From positions 186,001 to 250,000 of the forward strand of contig NZ_JYJB01000010.1 in assembly GCF_000956475.1 (NCBI RefSeq): a stretch of 64,000 nt of DNA, written 5' to 3'. The notes under the pieces are model-generated. The model saw only the letters and a program-made list of their open reading frames with translations, did no database searches and was not told the origin of the DNA. How positions within the stretch are numbered: the stretch's first letter is position 1; each line of letters begins with the position of its first letter. A program made the position numbers and the translations under genes. The DNA is from Microbacterium hydrocarbonoxydans (GTDB taxonomy: Bacteria; Actinomycetota; Actinomycetes; Actinomycetales; Microbacteriaceae). Below are positions 35,532 through 44,462 of the stretch, in pieces.

Positions 35532-38092
35532 GCGCTGCTGCTCTCCGCGCGGCGCGACGCGATTTCGAGCACGTCAGCGACCTCGCGCTGGAGCAGCACC
35601 GGTACACCGAGCCCGTCGAGGTTCTGTGCCGCGAGCCACTCCAGGGCTTCCGCACGTGACCATTCGTCGACGCCGATGAAGCCGGCGAGCGCGACGGTCG
35701 CTGTCCGAGAGAGCCCAAGTGACATGAGTACGACCTCACTCGTGCGAGAGACGCCAAGTTCGAGCATCATCGCATAATCGGGGCGGTCCGTGGCTTCCAG
35801 CCCGAGCTCAGTTGAGTACACGGCGAGTACGTCGGCATAGCACGCGAGGTATTTGGGTGCGTGGAAGCGTGCGATCGATTCGATGTCTCGCATAACGTCT
35901 CGAATCGCGACCGCTGAGGTGAGTGAGGCATTGAACGCGAGCCGTTGATCGATCAGGCGTGCCAGAGGCATGCCCTTCATCCAGTTGACGATGAGGTTGG
36001 CAAGTTGCCACTTGCGGCGATCTTCGCCTGACCGTGGTGCGCCGAAGACGCTGGTCATTGTCGCGCCGATGCGTACCAGTGCCTCCTGGAACCGCGCCTT
36101 CGAATCTGGTTCTTCGGGGAGAGGGAGTTCGAGATCCGACGGCGGCTTCCCGGAGCGGCGGAAGCTGTCGAGTAGCCGTTCCATCGAGACAGGAGCGATG
36201 CCGGTGTGCCGAGTCACGACCTCGACGGGGATCGTTAGATCCAGCGCCGTATTGGTGATGGCTGAGGCGATCTCGCTCCGCTCGGACTCGAGAGGGATGC
36301 GTTCGAGTAGCCTCTCGACGGACTCGCCTCCGAGGTGTTTCGAGAACAAGTACGCGAAGAGACTTTCCGCGGTGCTGTCGTCATGTACTTCGTCTGCAGA
36401 GCGTACGAACGCGAGGAGGCCCGACGCATCGTCGAGGCCGGTGCTGACCGCTCGACTGATCTGTGATCGCTTTCGCACACGAGGCAGGTTGGGCCAAAGC
36501 CCGTCGACATCGGTGTCGATGCACACGACATTGCCTTCGAACTCTTTGCCCCAACGCCCTGCTCGCCCGGCCAGGTTCCAGAAGTCGCCTTCTTTGAGCG
36601 GTCGGCCGGTGCCCTTCTGCGGGTTGCGCATGAATATCGTCCGACACGGGAGGTTGACGCCTTCCAGCAGAGTCGAGGTGCACACCAGGTAGTGGATTTT
36701 GCCCTCACCGAAGAGTCGCTCAATCTCTGTCCGGATCACGAGTGGCATGTTCCCGTAGTGGAAAGCCACGCGGCGCGCGAGGACATCAGCGAGCAGATAC
36801 TTGTTGTGGACCGCGGTCTTAATGAGGTCGCGCAGGTTGTCGAGCTCAGTATCGGGTTCCTTCAGTGCGGGGAGCTGCTCGTAGACGGCCTTCGCAACCT
36901 TCTCGGCCTCGCCGGGGCCGTTGACGTATATGACGTTTCCGGGGGAGCTTCCCGCCAGCGCATGAGCTACCAACGCGACACGCATCGGCACGCTCGTCGC
37001 CCGTTGCGCGAGCACCAGATCGCCGAGTCTGTGACGGTTTCCGTCCGCGACCAGGGACACGGCTCTGCGCTGAGGCTTCCGGTCGATGTGTTCGACCCAG
37101 ATGAGATTCTGATTGACCGTCACCGTCTCGGACACGAACGAGCTTGAGCGCCGACTCGGGGGCGCGTCCTCCACTAGAAGCTCTGGATTGGAGCTCAGGG
37201 GACTGGCGAAGAGCACCTGGGCGTCTGGGCTGCGACGAATCGTGCGCTCGATCGCATGCTGGAGAAGGACACCTCGCGCGTCGCCGGCGAGCGACTGCGC
37301 TTCATCGACGAACAGGAGGTCCACCGTCAGAGACTGCAACAGCTCCAACACGAGGTGAAGCCGCTCCTGCGTGACGACCAGGACCGTCCTGGAGGAGTCG
37401 GCGAGGTCCGGGTCCCAGGGCATTGTGAAGACACCGACGTCCGGTGGAACTTCCCGTCGTAGGTCACGGGATACCTCTTCGATGAGAGCGCGCGTCGGCA
37501 CCAGGTACACGAGGGTAAATGATCCGGCCCGGCGAGCGATCTCCAGGAAGTGCTCTCGGATGATGCGTGACTTCCCAGCCGACGTCGGCGCGGAAACGCT
37601 CAGCCAGTCGTTCGTCTCGACCGCGTCCCAGAACTTTCCCTGAAACGGGTTGACCGGCAGGACTCGGCCGTCGGAGAGACGGACCGAGTTCTCGATTCGG
37701 CTTCGGACGACTTCCAGCCGCAGTGCTCCCGGCAGTTGTTGCCAGGCGTCCGCCGGCAAGCGTTCTCGGGACTCTGCGAGCTCGACAGCCATGTGATTGC
37801 CACTGCGTTCGAGCAGTGCTGCGGCAGCCGCATGATGAGCTGCCTCCGCGTCCGAGGACAACATGCACGCCGTGGCGATCCGTAGGACCGCGGATTGAGC
37901 ACGCTCTGACTGCGCCGAAGTGATCGCGCTGGCGTAGAGCAGAGCGAATCCCCAGTCGATCGGAGGCAGTTCCTCGTACCATTCCACAGTCGGGAACTCC
38001 GAACGTACGGTCAGTCTACGGGCGGATTCCAGCACGTCTCTGAACTTGTGAGAGGCGAAGACGATGTCTTCCAGTGCGTTGATGGAGGTCAT
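35528..38092 (-). CDS. hamB: Hachiman system helicase HamB
   Basis: An 854-residue superfamily 2 helicase. Motif I is APTSAGKS at residues 168-175, DEAQ-box VDEAQ at 262-266, then VAFHYGNMPLVIR, STLLEGVNLP and motif VI NLAGRAGRWGKE. A long helical C-terminal region follows. In Hachiman, HamB is a DNA-surveillance helicase that holds the HamA nuclease inactive until it meets damaged or phage-associated DNA. The ATG overlaps the hamA stop by 4 bases. Identification rests on the hamA partner plus the helicase type. Confidence 0.9.
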   Translation of the reverse strand: MTSINALEDIVFASHKFRDVLESARRLTVRSEFPTVEWYEELPPIDWGFALLYASAITSAQSERAQSAVLRIATACMLSSDAEAAHHAAAAALLERSGNHMAVELAESRERLPADAWQQLPGALRLEVVRSRIENSVRLSDGRVLPVNPFQGKFWDAVETNDWLSVSAPTSAGKSRIIREHFLEIARRAGSFTLVYLVPTRALIEEVSRDLRREVPPDVGVFTMPWDPDLADSSRTVLVVTQERLHLVLELLQSLTVDLLFVDEAQSLAGDARGVLLQHAIERTIRRSPDAQVLFASPLSSNPELLVEDAPPSRRSSSFVSETVTVNQNLIWVEHIDRKPQRRAVSLVADGNRHRLGDLVLAQRATSVPMRVALVAHALAGSSPGNVIYVNGPGEAEKVAKAVYEQLPALKEPDTELDNLRDLIKTAVHNKYLLADVLARRVAFHYGNMPLVIRTEIERLFGEGKIHYLVCTSTLLEGVNLPCRTIFMRNPQKGTGRPLKEGDFWNLAGRAGRWGKEFEGNVVCIDTDVDGLWPNLPRVRKRSQISRAVSTGLDDASGLLAFVRSADEVHDDSTAESLFAYLFSKHLGGESVERLLERIPLESERSEIASAITNTALDLTIPVEVVTRHTGIAPVSMERLLDSFRRSGKPPSDLELPLPEEPDSKARFQEALVRIGATMTSVFGAPRSGEDRRKWQLANLIVNWMKGMPLARLIDQRLAFNASLTSAVAIRDVMRDIESIARFHAPKYLACYADVLAVYSTELGLEATDRPDYAMMLELGVSRTSEVVLMSLGLSRTATVALAGFIGVDEWSRAEALEWLAAQNLDGLGVPVLLQREVADVLEIASRRAESSSA

Positions 38093-39027
38093 TTTGCGCC
38101 CATCCGCTTCAGAACACGAGCGCGGAGATCAGCGACGTCCGGCATAGGGATGCAGAAGAGATCGATGTTCACGCCGACGATATCGAACTCCTTCAGTCGG
38201 CTTCCAACAGTCTTGTGCCATCGGCCCACGGCTTTCGAGACTGCCTGGCGCTGGGCGTCATCGAGAATCGCGATGTTCGGGTAGTTGTCGTGATCGAAAC
38301 CGACCAGGCACACGCCGTTCCATCGTGCTTTAAGTGACTTCGGATTCGTCTCGTCGAAGTACTCCAGTAGGTGTGCTGCCAGTTCGATCTGGGTGACATT
38401 GAGATGATCACGCACCAGCAGGAGGTCCTGCTTGCGCTTGGAGTCACCGCTAGGGCGGAGGTAAGGGGCGATGCTGTCAAAGCACTCTTTGAAAGCGTCG
38501 GAGCTTGACTTGTAGAGTTTTGACTCTCCCCAGTACACGTCCAAGGTGCCGTCGTCGGCCAAGCTCGCATGGATGCCATCGGAACCGTGGACATGCATCG
38601 CCGTGTTCGTCTTCAGAGCCATCTTGGAGATCAACTGCGGGCGTTGCAGCACCCGCTCCATGAGCAGGAAGAGGAGGAGTTCACCTCCTTCTCCGGAGCT
38701 TTCCGACTTCACGAACAAATCGCGGGCCTGCTCCTGCAGGCTCACTATGGCCGCGGTCGAACCTGTCTCCTCCAGCTCTGCTACGGCTCGCTGAATCTTT
38801 GACCGAGGGATGCAGAAGTCCAAGGTCGCGGCAGCCATGGCTCCCGCGAGCTTCTCGACCGCAGGCACTCCATTGGCATCGTGAGCGATGAAGTGGGTTC
38901 GAACAAGCGTCGAAGTATCGGGCACGGTGACGGCCTCTTCAAAGGCGGGCAAGAAGTCGATCAGAGCGCTCGCTTTGCCGCGGGCCAACGCAACGAACTC
39001 CTCGACGATTGTCGCCTCGTCAACCAT
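38089..39027 (-). CDS. hamA: Hachiman system nuclease HamA (DUF1837)
   Basis: A 312-residue DUF1837 protein. The conserved GEGGELLLFLLMERVL is at residues 112-127, MHVHGSDGIH at 144-153, and the PD-(D/E)xK-type catalytic cluster TLDVYWGESKLY gives D163, E168 and K170. In Hachiman, HamA degrades DNA when released by HamB, causing cell death or dormancy. AGGAG lies about 6 bases before the ATG at 39027. The gene leads a two-gene operon with hamB. All expected active-site residues are present, so the system looks intact. Confidence 0.92.
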   Translation of the reverse strand: MVDEATIVEEFVALARGKASALIDFLPAFEEAVTVPDTSTLVRTHFIAHDANGVPAVEKLAGAMAAATLDFCIPRSKIQRAVAELEETGSTAAIVSLQEQARDLFVKSESSGEGGELLLFLLMERVLQRPQLISKMALKTNTAMHVHGSDGIHASLADDGTLDVYWGESKLYKSSSDAFKECFDSIAPYLRPSGDSKRKQDLLLVRDHLNVTQIELAAHLLEYFDETNPKSLKARWNGVCLVGFDHDNYPNIAILDDAQRQAVSKAVGRWHKTVGSRLKEFDIVGVNIDLFCIPMPDVADLRARVLKRMGAK

Positions 39028-39251
39028 GTCTTCTCCTGAGGTCCCCCCGATGTCTCAGCGCGATTGCGGAGACTTCACTGCAGAATATCGATGCCCAGCC
39101 CAAACTACGGCTTTGCCACTCGACGTATGGGGTTCATAAATGCATGAGCCGGCCATCGGCCGGGAATTCGTGGGATCGAGCGCGATACACCCCACATCTC
39201 ATGCAGAGGCTCGCGTAAGGCTGGTCACGATGTGGTGTCCCGCTTCGATGG

Positions 39252-40340
39252 TTACGCTGCCGGAGTAGGCGTGTTCTGTGCTTTGAGTCGGGCGGGCATC
39301 CCGGTGGTCGCTTCGAAGTCTTCGGCCGTCCCGCACTTCTTGATCAGATGTTGTACGTAGGCCTTCGTGTAGCGGTACGACTTCGTGGGCTCGTCGTACT
39401 CACAGAAGTCCGGATTCGTCCGGTGCGGGTTCGCGTCTCCTGCGGGAGGGCGAACCTTCAGTCGCCGCCAGGCTGCGGCGAAGTGATTGAGGTTGAAGAT
39501 GAACGGGATGCCCTCCTGAATCATGGTGGACGCTGGCTTGGGCATGACCTTCCCGAGTCCAGACACAGGTTGTTTTCGATCGCGAACGATCACTTGCCCG
39601 CGGCGACCCATCTCCTCCACGGCCTCGCGTTCCGCGTCCGTCATATCGGAGTAGTGGGTGAACTGCACGGCAACCGCATCAGGGTCCTTCGGCGCGAGCT
39701 CCACGGTCGCGCGAAGCCGGAACTCATAGCGTGAGTCATTGATTACGGTCTCGTCGAGGCCGGACTCGTACTCCGTCAGAAATGCTCGTAGATCTTTCGG
39801 CAAGGTCTTGCGGAAGCGGCGGAGCGCCTGCTCGCCCTGTGGGCTGAAAGTGCCTACGAAGATCGGTAGTCGCAGGCGAAGAGCTAGTGACGAGTCATCG
39901 CCGAACTGGCTCGTCAGTTCATGTTCGAAGTTCACCAGGAGCGCGTGGGCATGACCCGCGAGATTCAGCATCAGAGCCTCATCGGCATGCGCGTGGCGGT
40001 GTTCGAGTCGATTGCGAAGCTTGATGAAGAGGCTGAGGTTTGCGCGGGTCGGATCGGAATCCGAGGGCCAGCGCTCCTTCATCGAGCGCTCTAGTTCCCA
40101 CCGCTTGGCTTCGCCATCAATCTTCAGTAGGCGGTTTTTCCGTTGAAGATCCCAGTACCGATAATCGACGCCATCGCGCAGGAACTCGGCGTGCAGAAGG
40201 TACAGCCATGCGAGATGCATGTGTATGACGAAGCCTTCGAACGACCGTGACTCCGCCGAGTCGTTATACAGTCGAACGGCGAGGCATGCTTCTTCGACGC
40301 TTGCGTCGAGTGTCGACTGCCATCGTGGAGGTCGAGCCAT
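39252..40340 (-). CDS. DUF3644 protein with HEPN-type RNase motif
   Basis: A 362-residue protein matching DUF3644 over its N-terminal half. A helical segment ends in LFIKLRNRLEHRH, where R109-x4-H114 is the HEPN ribonuclease motif. The C-terminal half contains a likely winged-helix segment ending KSYRYTKAYVQHLIKKCG. HEPN proteins are common abortive-infection or toxin RNases. DUF3644 occurs in defence islands, but its target is unknown. TACTAT lies exactly 6 bases before the ATG. It is the last island gene before the right junction and is transcribed toward hamA. Confidence 0.82.
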   Translation of the reverse strand: MARPPRWQSTLDASVEEACLAVRLYNDSAESRSFEGFVIHMHLAWLYLLHAEFLRDGVDYRYWDLQRKNRLLKIDGEAKRWELERSMKERWPSDSDPTRANLSLFIKLRNRLEHRHAHADEALMLNLAGHAHALLVNFEHELTSQFGDDSSLALRLRLPIFVGTFSPQGEQALRRFRKTLPKDLRAFLTEYESGLDETVINDSRYEFRLRATVELAPKDPDAVAVQFTHYSDMTDAEREAVEEMGRRGQVIVRDRKQPVSGLGKVMPKPASTMIQEGIPFIFNLNHFAAAWRRLKVRPPAGDANPHRTNPDFCEYDEPTKSYRYTKAYVQHLIKKCGTAEDFEATTGMPARLKAQNTPTPAA

Positions 40341-40346
40341 ATCCTG

Positions 40347-40352
40347 ATAGTA
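40347..40352 (-). promoter_or_regulatory. -10 box, leaderless pattern (DUF3644 gene)
   Basis: TACTAT on the minus strand, exactly 6 bases before ATG 40340. Confidence 0.55.
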
Positions 40353-40412
40353 GAGATCCCCGGGTGTCGCGCGGGTATTGCACGATGGCGCTTCGGGTGA
40401 TTCCTCGCGTCA

Positions 40413-40432
40413 ACGCCCGTCTTACAGGGCGT
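40413..40432. promoter_or_regulatory. inverted repeat upstream of the DUF3644 gene
   Basis: ACGCCC (40413-40418) / GGGCGT (40427-40432) with an 8-base loop, about 70 bases upstream of the DUF3644 start. The word GCGTCAA occurs twice around it. Possibly an operator. Otherwise the 193 bases between this gene and the island end hold no gene I can support. Confidence 0.3.
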
Positions 40433-40533
40433 CAATGCCGTTTCGGGCCCGGATAGGCTCGCGAACGGAGTTGCAAAAAGACTCCTTGAACAGGGGAAAA
40501 ACTCACAACCCACCTGCCAAGGAACAATTTGCG

Positions 40534-40535
40534 GG
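40534..40535. other. attR crossover dinucleotide (right island junction)
   Basis: The GG of the glycine codon with which comEC resumes (GANCAIVVG). Joining 22179 to 40536 restores TCC-GGC-GCG-AAC in frame. The placement is set by reading-frame continuity and could be off by a base or two. Confidence 0.6.
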
Positions 40536-42126
40536 CGCGAACTGCGCGATCGTGGTCGGCGCGGTGTTCTGGCTCGTTGCGCTGTGTGGCGGCGGTCGAC
40601 GGATGCGGGTGGGGATCGCCATCACGGCTCTGGCCGGCTTCGTCGTGCTCGTGACGCCCGAGCCGAGCGTGATCAGAGCCGCGGTGATGGCCGGTGTCGC
40701 GATGCTCTCCGTGCTGCTCGGCCGCCCGAGCGCGGGGGCGGGAATGCTCGCGCTGTGCGCCGCCGGCATCCTGATCGCCGATCCGTGGCTCGCCTCGACG
40801 CCGGGGTTCGCGTTGTCGGTCGTGGCGTCGGGGGCACTGATCATGCTCGCCCCGCCGCTCGCGCGCGGGATGAGGAGGTGGATGCCGCGGATCGTCGCCC
40901 TCGCGGTCGCGGTGCCGCTCGCGGCGCAGCTGGCGTGCGGTCCGATCATCGCGCTGTTCGCCGAGCAGCAGTCGCTCATCGGCGTCGCGGCCAACATGAT
41001 CGCCGACCCGGCGGCGCCGATTGCGACCGTGATCGGACTGCTCGCGTGCCTGGCGGCGCCGGTTCCGCCGCTCGCCGATCTGCTCGCGGCGTCGGCATGG
41101 CTCCCTGCCGCGTGGATCGCGACGCTCGCGACGGTGAGCGCGGGCATGCCGCTGGCTCAGTTGTCGCTCGTTCCGGGGATCGGCAGCGCCGTGCTGGTCG
41201 CGGTGATCAGCGCGGCCATGGCAGTGGTGCTGATCGGTCCCCACAGCGCGGCGGTGCTGATCAGCCCGATGCGCTGGGTACGCCGCGGCTCTGTCGCCGT
41301 GATCATCGTCGTCTTCTCTCTGGGCGCGTCGCACCTGCTGCTGGCCGGTCCTCTCGCCACCGCGACCAGTCCGGACGGATGGTCCATCGCCGCGTGCGAT
41401 GTCGGACAGGGCGATGGCCTGGTGGTGCGGTCGGAGGGAGCGGTCGCGGTGATCGACACAGGTCCGGAGCCTGGCCCGCTCGAGGACTGTCTGAGATCCC
41501 TCGGAATCGATCATGTCGACCTGCTGGTTCTCACCCACTTCGACCTCGATCACGTCGGCGGCGTGGACGCCGTGCAGGGGCGAGTCGATCGCGTTCTGCA
41601 CAGCCCTCCCGGTGAGGCGCAGGACGAGCAGATGCTGGCGCGACTCGTCGACGGGGGAGCGGAGGTGGTTGACGCGACGGCAGGTCTGTCCGGAACGCTG
41701 GGGGGTGCGTCATGGAAGGTGCTGTGGCCGCAGCGAGGCTCGTCCGTCTTCCCGCCGGGAAACGACTCGAGCGTCGTGATGCTCTTCGAAGGCGGCGGGG
41801 TGCCGAAGTCCCTGTACCTCGGCGATCTGTCGGCCCCGGCGCAGCGGATGCTGCTGCGCACGGCTCACCTCGGCAGCGGTTTCGCGGTCGTGAAGGTCGC
41901 GCACCACGGCAGCGCGGATCAGGATGCCGGCCTGTACGAGGCGCTTCACCCCGCGGTCGCGGTGATCAGCGTCGGCGAGGGCAACGACTACGGTCATCCC
42001 CGCGCCGAGATCCTCGCGGTCCTCGACGCCATCGGCGCCCACGTGCTCCGCACGGATCAACAGGGCCGGGTGCTCCTCGGCATGGACGAGGGCGAGCTCG
42101 AGGTCTGGACGGACCGAGGCGGCTGA
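40534..42126 (+). pseudogene. comEC: comEC, 3' fragment (channel and metallo-beta-lactamase domain)
   Basis: It resumes ComEC at GANCAIVVGAVFW and carries the rest of the competence membrane domain (about ten helices to 41370). The C-terminal metallo-beta-lactamase-like domain has LTHFDLDHVGG near 41530, then KVAHHGSADQD and SVGEGNDYGHP. About 530 codons remain. With the 5' part this gives about 761 residues, a normal ComEC length. The frame is open leftward into the island to ATG 40378, but there is no visible ribosome-binding site. Natural DNA uptake should be abolished unless the island excises. Confidence 0.93.
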
Positions 42127-42159
42127 GCGGGCTCGATCCGCCGCGTCGGCGGCCCCCGG

Positions 42160-42165
42160 TAGGCT
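42160..42165 (+). promoter_or_regulatory. -10 box, leaderless pattern (holA)
   Basis: TAGGCT exactly 6 bases before ATG 42172. Confidence 0.6.
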
Positions 42166-42171
42166 GAGAAC

Positions 42172-43215
42172 ATGGCAGCTTCGCGTACTCCGGCTCGTGG
42201 AACGGCGAAGGCGGCCAAGATCCCTCAGGTGTCGTGGCGCGATCCTCGCCCGGCATCCGTGGTTCTGGTCTTCGGTCCCGAAGAGGTGTGCGCAGAGCGT
42301 GCGATCGCCGGCGTGCGCGACTATCTGCGCGCTGAAGATCCTGCCCTCGAGGTGAGCGACGTGCGTGCCGACGACTATGCCCCGGGCACCCTGCTCTCGC
42401 TGACGTCCCCCTCGCTGTTCGGCGAGCCGCGCCTGGTGCGCGTCTCGGGCGTCGAGAAGTGCTCCGACGCCTTCCTGCAGGAGGCCGTGTCCTATCTCGA
42501 CCACCCCCAGGAGGGCGCGACGGTGCTGCTGCGGCACACCGGCGCCAGCGTCAGAGGCAAGAAGCTGCTCGATGCGCTGCGGGCCGGCGCGGGCGACGGC
42601 ATCGAGATTCCCGTGCCGGCGATCAAGCGCGACGGCGACCGCGCAGACTTCGCCGCAGGGGAGTTCAAGGCGGCGAAGAAGCGCATCGCCCCGCAGGCGC
42701 TGCGGGCGCTCGTCTCCGCCTTCGCCGACGACCTCACCGAACTCGCCGCCGCCTGCCAGCAGCTCATCGGCGACGTCGAGGGAGACGTCACCGAAGACGT
42801 CGTCACCAAGTACTACGGCGGCCGTGTCGAGGTCTCCGCTTTCGTGGTCGCAGACACGGCGATCGCAGGCAGGTACGGCGAAGCGCTCATCGCGCTCCGG
42901 CACGCGCTCGCCTCCGGTGCCGACCCGGTTCCCATGGTCGCGGCGTTCGCGATGAAGCTGCGCACGATGGCTCGTGTGGCCGGCAATCGCGAGCCCAGCC
43001 GGCAGCTCGCCCAGAGGCTCGGCATGAAGGACTGGCAGGTCGATCGGGCGCGGCGCGATCTCGCGGGCTGGAACGAGCGGTCACTGGGCATGGCGATCCA
43101 GGCCACGGCCAGAGCGGATGCCGAGGTCAAAGGCGCCTCGCGCGACCCCATCTTCGCTCTCGAGCGCATGGTCACCGTGATCGCCACCCGGCAGCCGTTC
43201 GGAGGAGACGCATGA
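42172..43215 (+). CDS. holA: DNA polymerase III subunit delta
   Basis: A 347-residue HolA protein, the clamp-loader subunit that opens the sliding clamp. Typical features are VVLVFGPEEVCAERAI near residue 25, DYAPGTLLSLTSPSLFGEPR near 65, and the C-terminal helical collar ending in LERMV. It follows comEC as usual in Gram-positive bacteria. TAGGCT lies exactly 6 bases before the ATG, so it has its own leaderless promoter independent of the broken comEC. It overlaps the next gene by 4 bases. Confidence 0.92.
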   Translation: MAASRTPARGTAKAAKIPQVSWRDPRPASVVLVFGPEEVCAERAIAGVRDYLRAEDPALEVSDVRADDYAPGTLLSLTSPSLFGEPRLVRVSGVEKCSDAFLQEAVSYLDHPQEGATVLLRHTGASVRGKKLLDALRAGAGDGIEIPVPAIKRDGDRADFAAGEFKAAKKRIAPQALRALVSAFADDLTELAAACQQLIGDVEGDVTEDVVTKYYGGRVEVSAFVVADTAIAGRYGEALIALRHALASGADPVPMVAAFAMKLRTMARVAGNREPSRQLAQRLGMKDWQVDRARRDLAGWNERSLGMAIQATARADAEVKGASRDPIFALERMVTVIATRQPFGGDA

Positions 43216-43883
43216 GGCTTCTGCTCATCCGCCATGGGCAGACGCCCAGCAACGTCGTCGGCGCCCTCGACACCGGCCGACCCGGCCCGGGACTGACCGC
43301 GCTCGGTCAGACCCAGGCGGAGGCGATCCCCGGCGCCCTTGCCGAGGAGGCCATCGATGCGATCTACGCCTCCCCGCTGGTGCGCACGCAGCTCACTGCC
43401 GCGCCTCTCGCCGCAGCGCGAGGTCTCGATGCCGAGGTCCTCGAAGGCTTCGAGGAGATCGCGGCCGGCCGCTGGGAGATGCGAAACGACATGGAGGCGG
43501 TGCGCGCCTACATGGAGACGGCGAGCCGCTGGGCGGTCGGCGACCTCGACGCCACGATCGAGGGCGGAGAATCGGGTCACGAGTTCTTCGCGCGCTACGA
43601 CAACGCGATCGCGAAGGTCGCCGCAGCGAACCCCGCTGCGACCGCAGTCGTCGTGAGCCACGGCGCGGCCATCCGCGTGTGGGCAGCCGCGCGCATCGCC
43701 GGCGTCGACCTGTCGGAGGCCGCGAAGTGGCGCATCTACAACACCGGCATGTGCGCGCTCGACGGCGACCCGCAGAACGGCTGGGAGCTCGTGCGGTGGG
43801 TGCGCGAGCCGCTGGGCGGTGTCGAACTCGAGGACGCACGCGCGCTCGACGTCGACCCGCCGATGCTTCGCTCCGGCCGCTGA
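43212..43883 (+). CDS. histidine phosphatase (phosphoglycerate mutase-like) family protein
   Basis: A 223-residue protein. The phosphohistidine motif LIRHGQT is at residues 5-11, GLTALGQTQAEAI follows, and the second catalytic histidine is in VVSHGAAIR near 148-156. This branch contains small-molecule and protein phosphatases. The substrate cannot be inferred. ATG 43212 overlaps the holA stop (ATGA), so it is translated with holA. Confidence 0.9.
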   Translation: MRLLLIRHGQTPSNVVGALDTGRPGPGLTALGQTQAEAIPGALAEEAIDAIYASPLVRTQLTAAPLAAARGLDAEVLEGFEEIAAGRWEMRNDMEAVRAYMETASRWAVGDLDATIEGGESGHEFFARYDNAIAKVAAANPAATAVVVSHGAAIRVWAAARIAGVDLSEAAKWRIYNTGMCALDGDPQNGWELVRWVREPLGGVELEDARALDVDPPMLRSGR

Positions 43884-43929
43884 ACTTCAGAACCTGAGGC
43901 CCAGGCCGACTCGGTATCCCGACCTACGA

Positions 43930-43959
43930 AAAAGCCCGCCTCCGAAGAGACGGGCTTTT
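43930..43959. terminator. bidirectional rho-independent terminator
   Basis: AAAAGCCCG (43930-43938) / CGGGCTTTT (43951-43959), with A and T runs on both sides. It ends the holA unit on one strand and rpsT on the other. Confidence 0.9.
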
Positions 43960-43976
43960 CACGCGATGGTTGCGGC

Positions 43977-44237
43977 TCAGAGAGCAGCGACCTGCTTGGC
44001 GATGGCCGACTTGCGGTTCGCGGCCTGGTTCTTGTGGACGACGCCCTTGCTGACGGCCTTGTCGAGCTTGACCGAAGCCTTCTTCAGTGCGGACTCGGCC
44101 TTGGTCTTGTCGCCGGCGGCGATGGCATCGCGGGTCTGACGAACGAGAGTCTTCAGCTCGCTCTTCACGGCCTTGTTGCGCTCGTGAGCCTTCTCGTTGG
44201 TCTTGTTGCGCTTGATCTGCGACTTGATGTTTGCCAC
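43977..44237 (-). CDS. rpsT: 30S ribosomal protein S20
   Basis: An 86-residue basic protein beginning at GTG 44237 ([20 protein letters not shown]), the normal S20 start and length. Longer in-frame starts would add an unrelated leader. The end reads [20 protein letters not shown]. It is a primary 16S rRNA-binding protein of the small subunit. In many relatives lepA is adjacent, but here about 9.5 kb of other genes lie between them. Confidence 0.96.
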   Translation of the reverse strand: MANIKSQIKRNKTNEKAHERNKAVKSELKTLVRQTRDAIAAGDKTKAESALKKASVKLDKAVSKGVVHKNQAANRKSAIAKQVAAL

Positions 44238-44462
44238 GTGTGGACGCTTTCTGTACAGGAGTTGTTTCGGAATGCCGGCTGGAGAAGAGGGCTCCTGCGC
44301 GGCGGTCGTGAGGGAAGAACCCACACGCAAGCCAAGAACCAAGCTTACCAGCATCCGCCCCCATCTCCCTAAACGGCCGGAGGATCGCGAAACTCGGTCG
44401 CGCCCGACGTGGAACCGGGTGCAGAATCATCCTTGTCCCGACATCGACGTCAAGGAATGTGC

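Larger units (their letters stand above)
22180..40533. mobile_element. 18.35-kb genomic island inserted in comEC (defence cargo)
   Basis: The two comEC halves flank this stretch, and deleting it rejoins the reading frame exactly. The left end carries a degenerate large serine recombinase reading toward the junction, the position expected for an integrase next to its attachment site. The cargo is a hypothetical protein gene, small ORFs, an XRE regulator, hsdMSR, a 528-residue protein, GIY-YIG plus XRE, DUF3223, hamAB and DUF3644. No phage structural, plasmid replication or conjugation genes are present, so it looks like an integrated, probably immobilised defence island. Parts, especially hsdS, are visibly less GC-rich than the flanks. 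Confidence 0.9.

Noticed and set aside
40467..40485. Hairpin GGAGT/ACTCC near the right island end as a terminator
   Set aside because: Only a 5-bp stem with a 9-base loop, no T-run, and no gene ending next to it.
22180..40533. Island as a prophage or conjugative element
   Set aside because: No capsid, tail, lysis, relaxase, T4SS or replication genes are seen; only a recombinase remnant and defence-type cargo.
40378..42126. 582-codon frame as an intact stand-alone ComEC-like gene starting at ATG 40378
   Set aside because: The first 52 codons are island sequence with no resemblance to ComEC and no ribosome-binding site. The ComEC homology begins mid-domain at 40534.
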